DNA from: Patescibacteria group bacterium
GTDB lineage: Bacteria; Patescibacteriota; UBA1384; 2-12-FULL-50-11
Length of the DNA stretch: 42,364 nucleotides
NCBI GenBank assembly: GCA_022843855.1
Contig: JALHMV010000001.1
Span: forward strand, 66,780 to 109,143
Reading direction: 5' to 3'
Every line of letters begins with the position of its first letter. The stretch's first letter is position 1. Position numbers and translations under genes: made by a program. Positions 23,909-30,930 of this stretch are shown piece after piece. The notes beneath the pieces were generated by a model. The model ran no database searches. It was not told where the DNA came from and saw nothing but the letters and a program-made list of their open reading frames with translations.

Positions 23909-26453
23909 CGAATCACTCACAGCAAAAGTTGAACAGCTTAAGGTGCTCATAAAGAAGGAGCCAGCAGGGTACGCATATTTCTTTAAAGAGCTAAAGACCC
24001 CTAAGCTTATTGCTCCACTTATTGAGGGAGGATTTTTCACTGAACCCCTGCAACCAATTCGAGATGGTAATTATATTAGCTTTCCTTTTTGGCCAGAGAT
24101 GGGATATCTGGTTAGGGTTGCAGATCAAGCTCAGGATGACGCAGTAGCTGCGTTGAATAAAATCGGCGATACCGACAATCAGCAAATACTAAATGACTAT
24201 ATACGGGTGCTCTTAAAAATCGATAATGCCAAAGCCGTTCAGTTCACAGAAAAAATAGCAGAATTCCTAGATAAACCCTACCCTCCTGACTCCGATCTGG
24301 TTTGTGAATTAATTATTAAACTCGCAACCGATCGTTTTGGAAAATCCCTAAAACTTGCCGAATCCTTGTTGGCAGTTAAACCCGACCCGCAAGTTGAGGA
24401 GTCGAAAAAAGATAAAACACCGCTAACTTTTCTTGAACCGCAAATCAAATACCGAGACTACGATTACGAAGAGGCGCTCAAGAAAATTACACCAGTCCTA
24501 TCGGAGTTATCACCGATTCCGACTATAAAAGTATTTGGCAATCTTCTTGAACAAACTATTAATTACAAGCTAGTTGGCTACTCTGAAAAAGTCACTGATG
24601 ATGAAAGCTCCTGGCAGGACTACTCATCTATATGGAGACCCGATATTGCCAATGAGCGCCACCGCTATCAAGATCAGCCTCGCCAAGGTTTGGTTTCAGC
24701 GCTACGAGACAGCTTAACGGTACTTCTTCAGTCCTCTCAGCCAGTCGAGAAAAAGGTAGAGGTACTACAAAACGTTGCTTCGAAAAAATACAAGGTATTT
24801 GGCCGAGTTGTTGAGTACGTCCTTAGAGATTACAAGGAGAATTCTAGTTTTAAGGCTCTCTATGATGACCTGAATAAAAAAGTCCAACCAATAACGGACA
24901 AGAAGATATTAGAGCTTGATCTATACGAAGTTAAACATGAAATCGGACCAAAATTTGAGGAACTTAGTAAACTATCCGACAAAGAGTTTGTTGAAGCCAT
25001 TGGTAGCTACAAACCTGATCCTAGCCGACCAGCTCCTTGGCGGTTTGATGATACGTACGAAGCGGCGGAGTCAGTGATTAAAGGAGACGTAAAGCGCTTC
25101 ATAAAGATATCTGACCAGCTCAACAGGCTAAACAAGCGATATGTTAACGCTTTAATTGGTGGGGCTGATGATAAAGCGAACGAGCTAAGCGCAGAAGAAA
25201 TAATTACCGTGCTGAAACTGGGCGGGGCAATACTTCAAGAACCAACAGACTCAGAAGATCAGTATTCAGGTTGGGCCAGAATGTCGCTTTCTCGTCTGCT
25301 GCATAAGATAGTTGGTCAGAAAGAAGATAAAAGCGAGTACCTACCAAAAGAGAATACCGACCTCCTTGCTGGCCTATTTCTTTCACTATTAAAAGACTCC
25401 GACCCCACTCCCGAACAGGAGAAGAAATACGGTGGAGACAATATGGATGCAGTTACTCTTTCTCTTAACACTGTTCGCGGTGAGGCACTTATAGGCTTTG
25501 TCCGGTTCATTTTATGGATGCGTCGAAGCAACTTAGAAGAAGCCTTAATCGATAAGGCCTATGTTGAGCTAAGTTGGCACCTCGATACTAAGAATGACCC
25601 CTCATTAGCAATTCGTTCAGTTTACGGGCAGATGCTTCCCTACTTATGGGTAGGGAAAAAAGCCTGGGCTGAAAAAAACCTGTTAAAAATATTTTCTGAT
25701 GACGAATATGGGAAAACTGCGTGGGATAGTTATGTTAGTTTTAGCCAGCCCTTTACTGACGTCCTCACATTAATTCAACCTGTACTCGAACGGCAAATTA
25801 AGTACCTCGCCATTCCCCCAGAGAACGAAAAAAGGTCTAGGGATGCTGAGGAACAATTTGTTCATCATCTAATGATCTACTACTGGAATGGGCACCTTGA
25901 TCTTAGCGAAGGCAGCCCGATACTCATGTTTTTCGAAACAGCCCATATAAAGTATCGATTGGCGGCATTACACTTTATTGGTTTTCAGCTTCGCGATCAT
26001 GGATCTAAATTAGAGGACAAGATTCGTCAGCGACTCCTCAAGTTATGGCAGTACCGGCTAGAAACGTTTATGAAAACGCCTGCGATTGGCAGTGAGGAAC
26101 TTGAAGAATTCGGAAGTTGGTTTTCGTCTGATGCTTTCGAGGGTAAATGGGCTATCGATAATTTACTAAAGGTTCTACTAATTACCCATAACGCAAATCC
26201 TGACTTCATGGTTTTGCAAAAGCTGTGCGCTGTAGCAGAACAATATCCCCTTGAGGCCATTCAGTGCTTAAAAGAACTTATTGTGGGAGCTAGGGAGCGT
26301 TGGTCGATCAGTAGTTGGGCGGGTGAGGCAACTACAGTAATCAAGGCTGCTTGGAACTCAAATGATTCTGAAGCGAAAAGACTAGCCAAAGAGCAGGTAG
26401 ATACTCTTATTCGCAAGGGCTACTACAATTTTCGAGACGTGATTAAAGCCTAG
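23901..26453 (+). CDS. Uncharacterised large helical (HEAT-like) protein at end of hsd operon
   Basis: 850 residues from ATG 23901, which has GGAG 5 nt upstream and overlaps the previous stop; the track's TTG start is less good. The N-terminus carries YFFKELKTPKLIAPLIEGGFF and FPFWPEMGYLVRVAD, a pattern I have seen at the start of large helical proteins of unknown function. The rest is continuous amphipathic helices resembling HEAT/ARM repeats, ending KGYYNFRDVIKA. No Walker, nuclease, protease or membrane motif is seen. Most likely a scaffold or sensor working with the 232-residue partner and perhaps with HsdRMS. Function unknown. Confidence 0.75.
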   Translation: MSDESLTAKVEQLKVLIKKEPAGYAYFFKELKTPKLIAPLIEGGFFTEPLQPIRDGNYISFPFWPEMGYLVRVADQAQDDAVAALNKIGDTDNQQILNDYIRVLLKIDNAKAVQFTEKIAEFLDKPYPPDSDLVCELIIKLATDRFGKSLKLAESLLAVKPDPQVEESKKDKTPLTFLEPQIKYRDYDYEEALKKITPVLSELSPIPTIKVFGNLLEQTINYKLVGYSEKVTDDESSWQDYSSIWRPDIANERHRYQDQPRQGLVSALRDSLTVLLQSSQPVEKKVEVLQNVASKKYKVFGRVVEYVLRDYKENSSFKALYDDLNKKVQPITDKKILELDLYEVKHEIGPKFEELSKLSDKEFVEAIGSYKPDPSRPAPWRFDDTYEAAESVIKGDVKRFIKISDQLNRLNKRYVNALIGGADDKANELSAEEIITVLKLGGAILQEPTDSEDQYSGWARMSLSRLLHKIVGQKEDKSEYLPKENTDLLAGLFLSLLKDSDPTPEQEKKYGGDNMDAVTLSLNTVRGEALIGFVRFILWMRRSNLEEALIDKAYVELSWHLDTKNDPSLAIRSVYGQMLPYLWVGKKAWAEKNLLKIFSDDEYGKTAWDSYVSFSQPFTDVLTLIQPVLERQIKYLAIPPENEKRSRDAEEQFVHHLMIYYWNGHLDLSEGSPILMFFETAHIKYRLAALHFIGFQLRDHGSKLEDKIRQRLLKLWQYRLETFMKTPAIGSEELEEFGSWFSSDAFEGKWAIDNLLKVLLITHNANPDFMVLQKLCAVAEQYPLEAIQCLKELIVGARERWSISSWAGEATTVIKAAWNSNDSEAKRLAKEQVDTLIRKGYYNFRDVIKA

Positions 26454-26512
26454 TAACGTACCCGGACTGTGGAACGATTCACCCTTTTGTGTTTCTGTAC
26501 AATTAAAGAATA

Positions 26513-27817
26513 ATGACAGGAGATTTTCGCAAATTTTTACGAGGGTTACTTTGGTTCTTAGTAATTGCCGCTGGCCTTCTATTCCTGCCCTGGGTTACTG
26601 TTGGGTTCGTTTTTGCTTGGTTACTTTATAAGGCATTCAAAAGTAGCCGGACAAGTTACGCTCACCACTCGGGAAAACTAACAAATGACCAATATACTCA
26701 AGTCCTTGCTCATATGTTTCATCGAATAAAAACCAATAGGATTATTCAGAGAATCTGGAGAGGCGGCCTATTCACGTCAAGATGGATCGTTCGGCTAAGT
26801 ATTCTCCTGTCGTTAATCCTTAATGTCATTTTGCTGTGGTACGTCTACCAGTATCGGAGCGGCCAGGTTGATTACGAATTGAAATGTGGCCAGGCCGATA
26901 TCCAAACTGCTTCTGATTCAGTCGTCTTAATTGAAGGCGAGGAAGGTGTCGGTAGCGGGTTCTTTGTTGAGAAAAACTTTATTGTCACCAACAATCACGT
27001 TGTTGACCACAATCCCATCACCAAAATCCTGATCGGCGACCAAGACTTAGCTTCAGTCGCGAGAGTAGTTGCTACTGATTCCCTCCGTGATATCGCCTTA
27101 ATCAAAATCTCCAGCTACAACGACATGCCGTTCTTGCATGGAGCAACCCGGCCAGTCGTGCCGGTTGATGAAGTCTATGCGATCGGCTACCCACTTGGCC
27201 GGAATCTGTCGATCTCCAAAGGTATTGTTTCGGCTCTAACACTAGACGATTACGACGATCGTCGCTTTATTCAGACTGATGCGGCTATCATCCCCGGTAA
27301 TTCTGGCGGACCGCTCGTTGATATCTGCGGCAAAGTCGTCGGCATGAACACTCAGACCCTCCAGGGGCAGGAAAACGTCGGTTTCGCTATAGAGTACTCC
27401 CAGCTCAACGATCGCATCCAGGCGATGATTAAAACGGCCGAGGGCGCTACTCCGCAAGAAATCCAGCTCAACTACCCATCCGAGCAAGCCGAGGTCGTAG
27501 CGAAATACTACACGACCTTAGGCGGCGGCGCGTTGCAGGAAGCTTATGACTTCTACGCCTCTGTTAGAAAAACCAAGTTACCGTTTGAAAGCTGGCAGAA
27601 AGGGCTGGATCGAACGATATTCATTCGCCTTGTTTCTGTTGAGTTAACTGACAAACCCAATACGATTAAGGTTCACTTTTACGCTACCGAAGAAAAAGAA
27701 GATAATCCGTGGGAGTGGAAGACCGGAGAGTTTGAAGGGACCTGGACGCTAATGCGCGAAGGCGGTTTGTGGAAGATGAATGAATCGAATATTAAAGATA
27801 TAACTAAGCCCCAATAA
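26513..27817 (+). CDS. Membrane-bound trypsin-like serine protease (HtrA-like, no PDZ)
   Basis: 434 residues. Three N-terminal hydrophobic stretches (LLWFLVIAAGLLFLPWVTVG and FVFAWLLY, then LSILLSLILNVILLWYVY) anchor the protein; the catalytic domain follows with His in VTNNHVVD, Asp in SLRDIALIKI and Ser in IPGNSGGPLV. The C-terminal 110 residues look like an NTF2-like fold (YYTTLGGGALQEAYDFYASV, WTLMREGGLWKMNES). There is no PDZ domain. Catalytic triad complete. TACAAT lies 9 nt before the ATG. A three-base gap links it to the sigma region 4 gene, suggesting proteolysis-linked gene control or abortive defence. Substrate unknown. Confidence 0.88.
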   Translation: MTGDFRKFLRGLLWFLVIAAGLLFLPWVTVGFVFAWLLYKAFKSSRTSYAHHSGKLTNDQYTQVLAHMFHRIKTNRIIQRIWRGGLFTSRWIVRLSILLSLILNVILLWYVYQYRSGQVDYELKCGQADIQTASDSVVLIEGEEGVGSGFFVEKNFIVTNNHVVDHNPITKILIGDQDLASVARVVATDSLRDIALIKISSYNDMPFLHGATRPVVPVDEVYAIGYPLGRNLSISKGIVSALTLDDYDDRRFIQTDAAIIPGNSGGPLVDICGKVVGMNTQTLQGQENVGFAIEYSQLNDRIQAMIKTAEGATPQEIQLNYPSEQAEVVAKYYTTLGGGALQEAYDFYASVRKTKLPFESWQKGLDRTIFIRLVSVELTDKPNTIKVHFYATEEKEDNPWEWKTGEFEGTWTLMREGGLWKMNESNIKDITKPQ

Positions 27818-27820
27818 ACA

Positions 27821-28021
27821 ATGAAACCGTTATTTGAATACGACCGCAAACTGATTTCTATTCTGTCGCCGCGCGAACAGAAAATTATTACCATGTACTT
27901 TGGTTTGACTGGTAGGAGCTATACTTTGAAGGAAATAGCGAAAGATTTTGAGATATCGTCCCAAACCGTTACTAAATACCGGAATATTGCCCTACAAAAA
28001 CTCGAAAAACACGAGAAATAA
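27821..28021 (+). CDS. Free-standing sigma-70 region 4-like HTH protein
   Basis: 66 residues. LSPREQKIITMYFGLTGRSY, then TLKEIAKDFEISSQTVTKYR and ALQKL match the -35-binding region 4 of primary sigma factors, including FGL and the terminal ALxKL. No region 2 is present, so it cannot be a full sigma factor. It may bind promoters or RNA polymerase as a small regulator. Co-transcribed with the protease. Confidence 0.75.
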   Translation: MKPLFEYDRKLISILSPREQKIITMYFGLTGRSYTLKEIAKDFEISSQTVTKYRNIALQKLEKHEK

Positions 28022-28024
28022 GGT

Positions 28025-28171
28025 TTATTTCGTTATTTTATAGGTTTCGAGCTTCTCAATTTCTTCTTTAGTTTTGGCCTCGTAATTACATTGGGAGCAA
28101 CGGTAAAAAGAGGGTCGGTCTTTGATCCCAATCATTGTTCCTCGGCATTTCGGACACTTTTTGTATTGCAT
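28025..28171 (-). CDS. Small zinc-ribbon protein (48 residues, below ORF-track limit)
   Basis: ATG 28171 to TAA 28025. MQYKKCPKCRGTMIG, then FYRCSQCNYEAKTKEE: two CxxC pairs 16 residues apart form a zinc ribbon, followed by a charged helix. Converges on the sigma region 4 gene with 3 nt between stops. Small zinc ribbons often bind nucleic acid or polymerase, so it may act with that neighbour. Confidence 0.65.
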   Translation of the reverse strand: MQYKKCPKCRGTMIGIKDRPSFYRCSQCNYEAKTKEEIEKLETYKITK

Positions 28172-28249
28172 ATTGCTTTACCAAACCTAATAGAAAAAGC
28201 CCCTTCTTTCAATGATTAGCGAAAGGTGAACTGTTTTTTCAGGGAGCGG

Positions 28250-28258
28250 TGCTATAAT
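28250..28258 (+). promoter_or_regulatory. Extended -10 promoter of the XRE gene
   Basis: TGCTATAAT is an extended -10 element; the start codon follows 8 nt after the box, so the message is leaderless. No clear -35. Confidence 0.55.
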
Positions 28259-28266
28259 ATCCGTAT

Positions 28267-28485
28267 ATGGCTAGTAGTAAGATTGGAAAAAGTCGGAAAG
28301 AGCTTGGCGAAAAACTTCGACGGGTGCGTGAGGACTTAGGTTTGACGCAAGCCGACGTTGCCGAGAAGGCCGACCTTCATGTTAATTACTATGCTCGAAT
28401 CGAGCGTGGCGAAGAGAATCCCTCCTTCGAGAAACTCCAAGGAATTATGAAAGTCTTAAAAATTAAGTCCCTTGATCTACTCTAA
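28267..28485 (+). CDS. XRE-family HTH regulator of the element
   Basis: 72 residues, essentially one HTH_3 domain: LRRVREDLGLTQADVAEKAD, YYARIERGEENPSFEKLQGI. It is the only free XRE regulator in the element and lies next to the right end. In the excised circle it would converge on the recombinase. A candidate repressor for the operator at 8274-8321. Confidence 0.85.
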   Translation: MASSKIGKSRKELGEKLRRVREDLGLTQADVAEKADLHVNYYARIERGEENPSFEKLQGIMKVLKIKSLDLL

Positions 28486-28572
28486 TCTTCTTCCTCCACC
28501 TCCTTCTTCTCAAAACCCTGTCTAATTTGCTCTAGCCAACCAAGAAGGTGTTCGAAAGAAAGTGCATCAAGG
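28482..28572 (-). other. Detached 3' coding segment of the serine recombinase
   Basis: Read on the minus strand from the CCACCAA repeat in the recombinase frame, this otherwise empty stretch encodes LDALSFEHLLGWLEQIRQ plus 11 more residues and stops at TAG 28484-28482. The stop overlaps the XRE stop by 2 nt. It has no start of its own; it becomes coding only when the element is circular. Confidence 0.75.
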
Positions 28573-28579
28573 CCACCAA
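28573..28579. other. attR core
   Basis: CCACCAA, identical to 6376-6382. The sequence to its right carries a short hairpin and T6, matching the expected 3' flank of an intact ssrA gene. Confidence 0.7.
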
Positions 28580-28587
28580 GAAAAGAT

Positions 28588-28608
28588 CACCAGCAATGGT
28601 GGTTTTTT
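28588..28608 (+). terminator. Original ssrA terminator, now at the right end of the element
   Basis: CACCA-GCAA-TGGTG followed by GTTTTTT. In the uninterrupted chromosome it would start 9 nt after CCACCAA, a normal place for a tmRNA terminator. Confidence 0.65.
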
Positions 28609-28609
28609 C

Positions 28610-29176
28610 TTATAGCCCGAGTTCTTCTGACTTGGCTTTCATCGCGTCAAGGACGATGCCAACAAATTCTTCAATGGGGATATCGAGCTCGGTTTCGCAC
28701 ATCTGAATCTGCTCCCGGTCGATAGCGGCAGCAAATGACTTGGAGCCGAACTTGTTCATCACATTTTCGACTGCGACATCATCCAACTTTTTGCTTGGCA
28801 TTACGAGCGTTGTTGCGACGATGAGGCCGGTTAGCTCGTCACAGCAAAAGAGTGCCCACTCCATTGTGTTTTGGGGCGGGTTGTGACCGTTGTGAAAGTG
28901 ATTGTGGGCGAGAATCGCTTTGTTGATCGTCTCGTCGCCGAGGTCGAGGTCTTCCAGCCACTCAACGACTTTCTTGGCGTGTTCTTCTGGTGCGTCGCGA
29001 GTGACTTCCCAGTCAGCGTCGTGCAGCAAGCCAGCGATGCCCCACGATTCTTCGTCTTCGTGGAAGTAGTTGGCCAGGGCCCGCATCGACGCTTCGACCG
29101 CCAGGCAGTGACGAACTAAGTTATCGTTCTTGACGTTATCGGTCAGAAGTTTGAAGGCCTGTTCACGGGTAACCAT
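28610..29176 (-). CDS. HD-domain hydrolase-like protein
   Basis: 188 residues from ATG 29176; the track's GTG is two codons earlier. HD-domain metal ligands: His in NLVRHCLAVE, HD in GLLHDADW, and a distal His in AILAHNHFH with later Asp in CCDELTGLI. Family members hydrolyse phosphate esters of nucleotides or second messengers. Substrate not predictable. First chromosomal gene right of the element and divergent from the NRAMP-like gene. Confidence 0.82.
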   Translation of the reverse strand: MVTREQAFKLLTDNVKNDNLVRHCLAVEASMRALANYFHEDEESWGIAGLLHDADWEVTRDAPEEHAKKVVEWLEDLDLGDETINKAILAHNHFHNGHNPPQNTMEWALFCCDELTGLIVATTLVMPSKKLDDVAVENVMNKFGSKSFAAAIDREQIQMCETELDIPIEEFVGIVLDAMKAKSEELGL

Positions 29177-29225
29177 GGCCACAGTCTAGCGTGAAAGTAT
29201 CGGAAATGTATACACTAATTGCACT

Positions 29226-30596
29226 ATGGCCGGCAAAGACATCGTGGAGGAAATCGCCGACGCTCCGGCCATCGCGGTAGAAAAAACGATCGAAACGACT
29301 CAAAAGATTCTCCATGACTTGCCCGGTCAGGGATCGATCAAAAAAGCCAAGCGATTTTGGCGGTCGCTCGGACCTGGTTTAACCACTGGCGCATCTGACG
29401 ACGACCCGTCGGGTATCGCGACGTATTCACAGACTGGCGCGCAGTTTGGCAATCAACTACTCTGGCTCTCAGTCTTTACGTTTCCATTGATGTCGGTGGT
29501 CCAGGAGATGTGTGCTCGAATTGGTCTGGTAACCGGCAAAGGTTTGGCGGCCAATATTCGGACCCACTATTCGCGAAAGGTGCTCTACCTGACGGCAGTT
29601 CTACTACTAGCGGCTAACTCGTTCAATATTGGCGCCAATCTCGGAGCGATGGCTGAGGGAACGCGGCTCTTGCTGCCCGATCTCAAGTTCAGTTTTCTCG
29701 TTGTTCTTTTCGCGGCTGTCTGCCTGCTGCTGCAGATATTTACGCCCTACGAGAAGTACGCTCGCTATCTCAAGTATCTGGCTTTTGTTCTGCTTGCCTA
29801 CATTTTTTCAGCGATCCTGGCCGGTTTGGATTGGGCGGCTGTCGGCCGAGCGACTATTCTTCCAAGTATTACCTGGTCGCAGGAGCAGATTATCTTGATC
29901 TGCGCCATACTCGGAACGACGATCTCGCCGTATCTTTTCTTTTGGCAGACATCTCAAGAAGTCGAGGAGCAAATCGCCATCGGGCGAACGACGTTGGCTG
30001 CACGGCAGGGCGCAACCGACGCGGAAGTGAAAGATATGCGCGTCGATGTCTGGTCCGGCATGCTCCTCTCTAATGTCGTGATGTTCTTCATCATCGCCGC
30101 TTGCGCCGCGGTCCTTTTTCCGCAAGGGATTACCCAGATCGGTTCAGCCGCTGAAGCGGCTGAGGCGTTGCGTCCGTTTGCCGGTGAGGCGACGTTTTTC
30201 CTCTTCGCAATCGGCATTATCGGAACCGGAATGCTAGCCATTCCGGTGTTGGCCGGGTCGGCCTCGTACGCGTTGAGCGAGAGTTTTGGCTGGCGCGCGG
30301 GTTTGGGCAAAACACTCAAGCAAGCGCACGGTTTTTACGGCGTCATTATTATTTCGATGCTTCTCGGGTTGGCTCTCAACTTTGTCGGACTCAACCCAAT
30401 GAAAGCGCTGATCTACTCGGCCGTTCTCAACGGCTTGATCGCGCCGATCGTGCTCGTATTGATCGTCCAGCTGAGCGGCAACCCCAAGTTGATGGGTGGG
30501 CGAGTTAATCGGCCGTTGACGACGGCAATCGGTTGGGGAGTAGTAGCGCTTATGACCGTCGCTGGCGTCTCAACCCTCGTTGCGCTCTTTGTGTAA
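29226..30596 (+). CDS. NRAMP-family-like metal transporter with atypical metal site
   Basis: 456 residues. A polar, mostly cytoplasmic N-terminus of about 45 residues, then about 11 membrane spans of the LeuT-like fold. The first span has GPGLTTGASDDDPSGIAT, where canonical NRAMP proteins have DPGN. The sixth-span motif is TTISPYLFFWQ, with no MPH methionine. Loss of that Met suggests a substrate other than Mn or Fe, perhaps Mg as in NRAMP-related magnesium transporters. The fold assignment is firm, the substrate is inference. Confidence 0.85.
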   Translation: MAGKDIVEEIADAPAIAVEKTIETTQKILHDLPGQGSIKKAKRFWRSLGPGLTTGASDDDPSGIATYSQTGAQFGNQLLWLSVFTFPLMSVVQEMCARIGLVTGKGLAANIRTHYSRKVLYLTAVLLLAANSFNIGANLGAMAEGTRLLLPDLKFSFLVVLFAAVCLLLQIFTPYEKYARYLKYLAFVLLAYIFSAILAGLDWAAVGRATILPSITWSQEQIILICAILGTTISPYLFFWQTSQEVEEQIAIGRTTLAARQGATDAEVKDMRVDVWSGMLLSNVVMFFIIAACAAVLFPQGITQIGSAAEAAEALRPFAGEATFFLFAIGIIGTGMLAIPVLAGSASYALSESFGWRAGLGKTLKQAHGFYGVIIISMLLGLALNFVGLNPMKALIYSAVLNGLIAPIVLVLIVQLSGNPKLMGGRVNRPLTTAIGWGVVALMTVAGVSTLVALFV

Positions 30597-30654
30597 ACCC
30601 TCGTTCGCTGCGTCGATTTTTGCCGGCTAAGCTGGTATGATCCAGCTGTTTTAT

Positions 30655-30727
30655 GCCCCCGTAGCTCAACGGATAGAGCAAGTGCGTTCTAAGCACGTGG
30701 TTGGGAGTTCGATTCTCTCCGGGGGCG
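30655..30727 (+). tRNA. tRNA-Arg (TCT)
   Basis: Acceptor GCCCCCG/CGGGGGC, D-arm GCTCAACGGATAGAGC, anticodon loop GTTCTAA (TCT), T-arm GGGAG-TTCGATT-CTCTC, discriminator G, no CCA. TATGAT at 30636-30641 is a plausible -10. The 70-residue ORF over this region is not a gene. Confidence 0.9.
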
Positions 30728-30741
30728 CTATTCGAGTTCGA

Positions 30742-30777
30742 TCGAAGGAGAGAACAGCCACTCGGCTGATTCTCTCC
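30742..30777 (+). repeat. Hairpin repeat copy 1 after tRNA-Arg
   Basis: A 36-nt unit with GGAGAGAA/TTCTCTCC and AGCC/GGCT stems. Its GATTCTCTCC end copies the tRNA T-arm. Identical to copy 2. Confidence 0.75.
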
Positions 30778-30798
30778 CGGGCTACGAAAAAAGTTCAG

Positions 30799-30834
30799 TC
30801 GAAGGAGAGAACAGCCACTCGGCTGATTCTCTCC
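30799..30834 (+). repeat. Hairpin repeat copy 2 after tRNA-Arg
   Basis: Identical to copy 1 at a 57-nt period. The gap 30728-30930 otherwise contains only the next promoter. Confidence 0.75.
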
Positions 30835-30881
30835 GGCGCCACCACGTAGGAAAACTCTTTAGTTTCCGCCAGCGCGGCTTC

Positions 30882-30910
30882 TTGACATCGCTCAACGACT
30901 GGGTGATTCT
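30882..30910 (+). promoter_or_regulatory. Promoter of the secreted EF-hand-like protein
   Basis: TTGACA (30882-30887), 17 nt, GATTCT (30905-30910, weak). Confidence 0.45.
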
Positions 30911-30930
30911 TGAGAAAGATGAAGGAGGGG

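Larger units (their letters stand above)
6376..28579. mobile_element. Integrative conjugative element inserted in ssrA, about 22.2 kb
   Basis: Bounded by CCACCAA at 6376-6382 and 28573-28579; the repeat offset gives 22,197 bp. It contains a large serine recombinase at the left end, a type IV secretion operon, a coupling ATPase, a Replic_Relax protein, type I restriction-modification with two extra genes, and regulators at the right end. Two facts fix the ends. Joining the right end to the left across the repeat extends the recombinase by 29 sensible codons, and joining the outer flanks restores ssrA followed by a hairpin and T6. The inside looks AT-richer than both flanks. No relaxase with visible catalytic histidines was found, so self-transfer is inferred. 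Confidence 0.85.

Noticed and set aside
30637-30849. 70-residue ORF over tRNA-Arg and the hairpin repeats
   Set aside because: It overlaps the tRNA on the same strand and its repeats reflect RNA hairpins, not protein.
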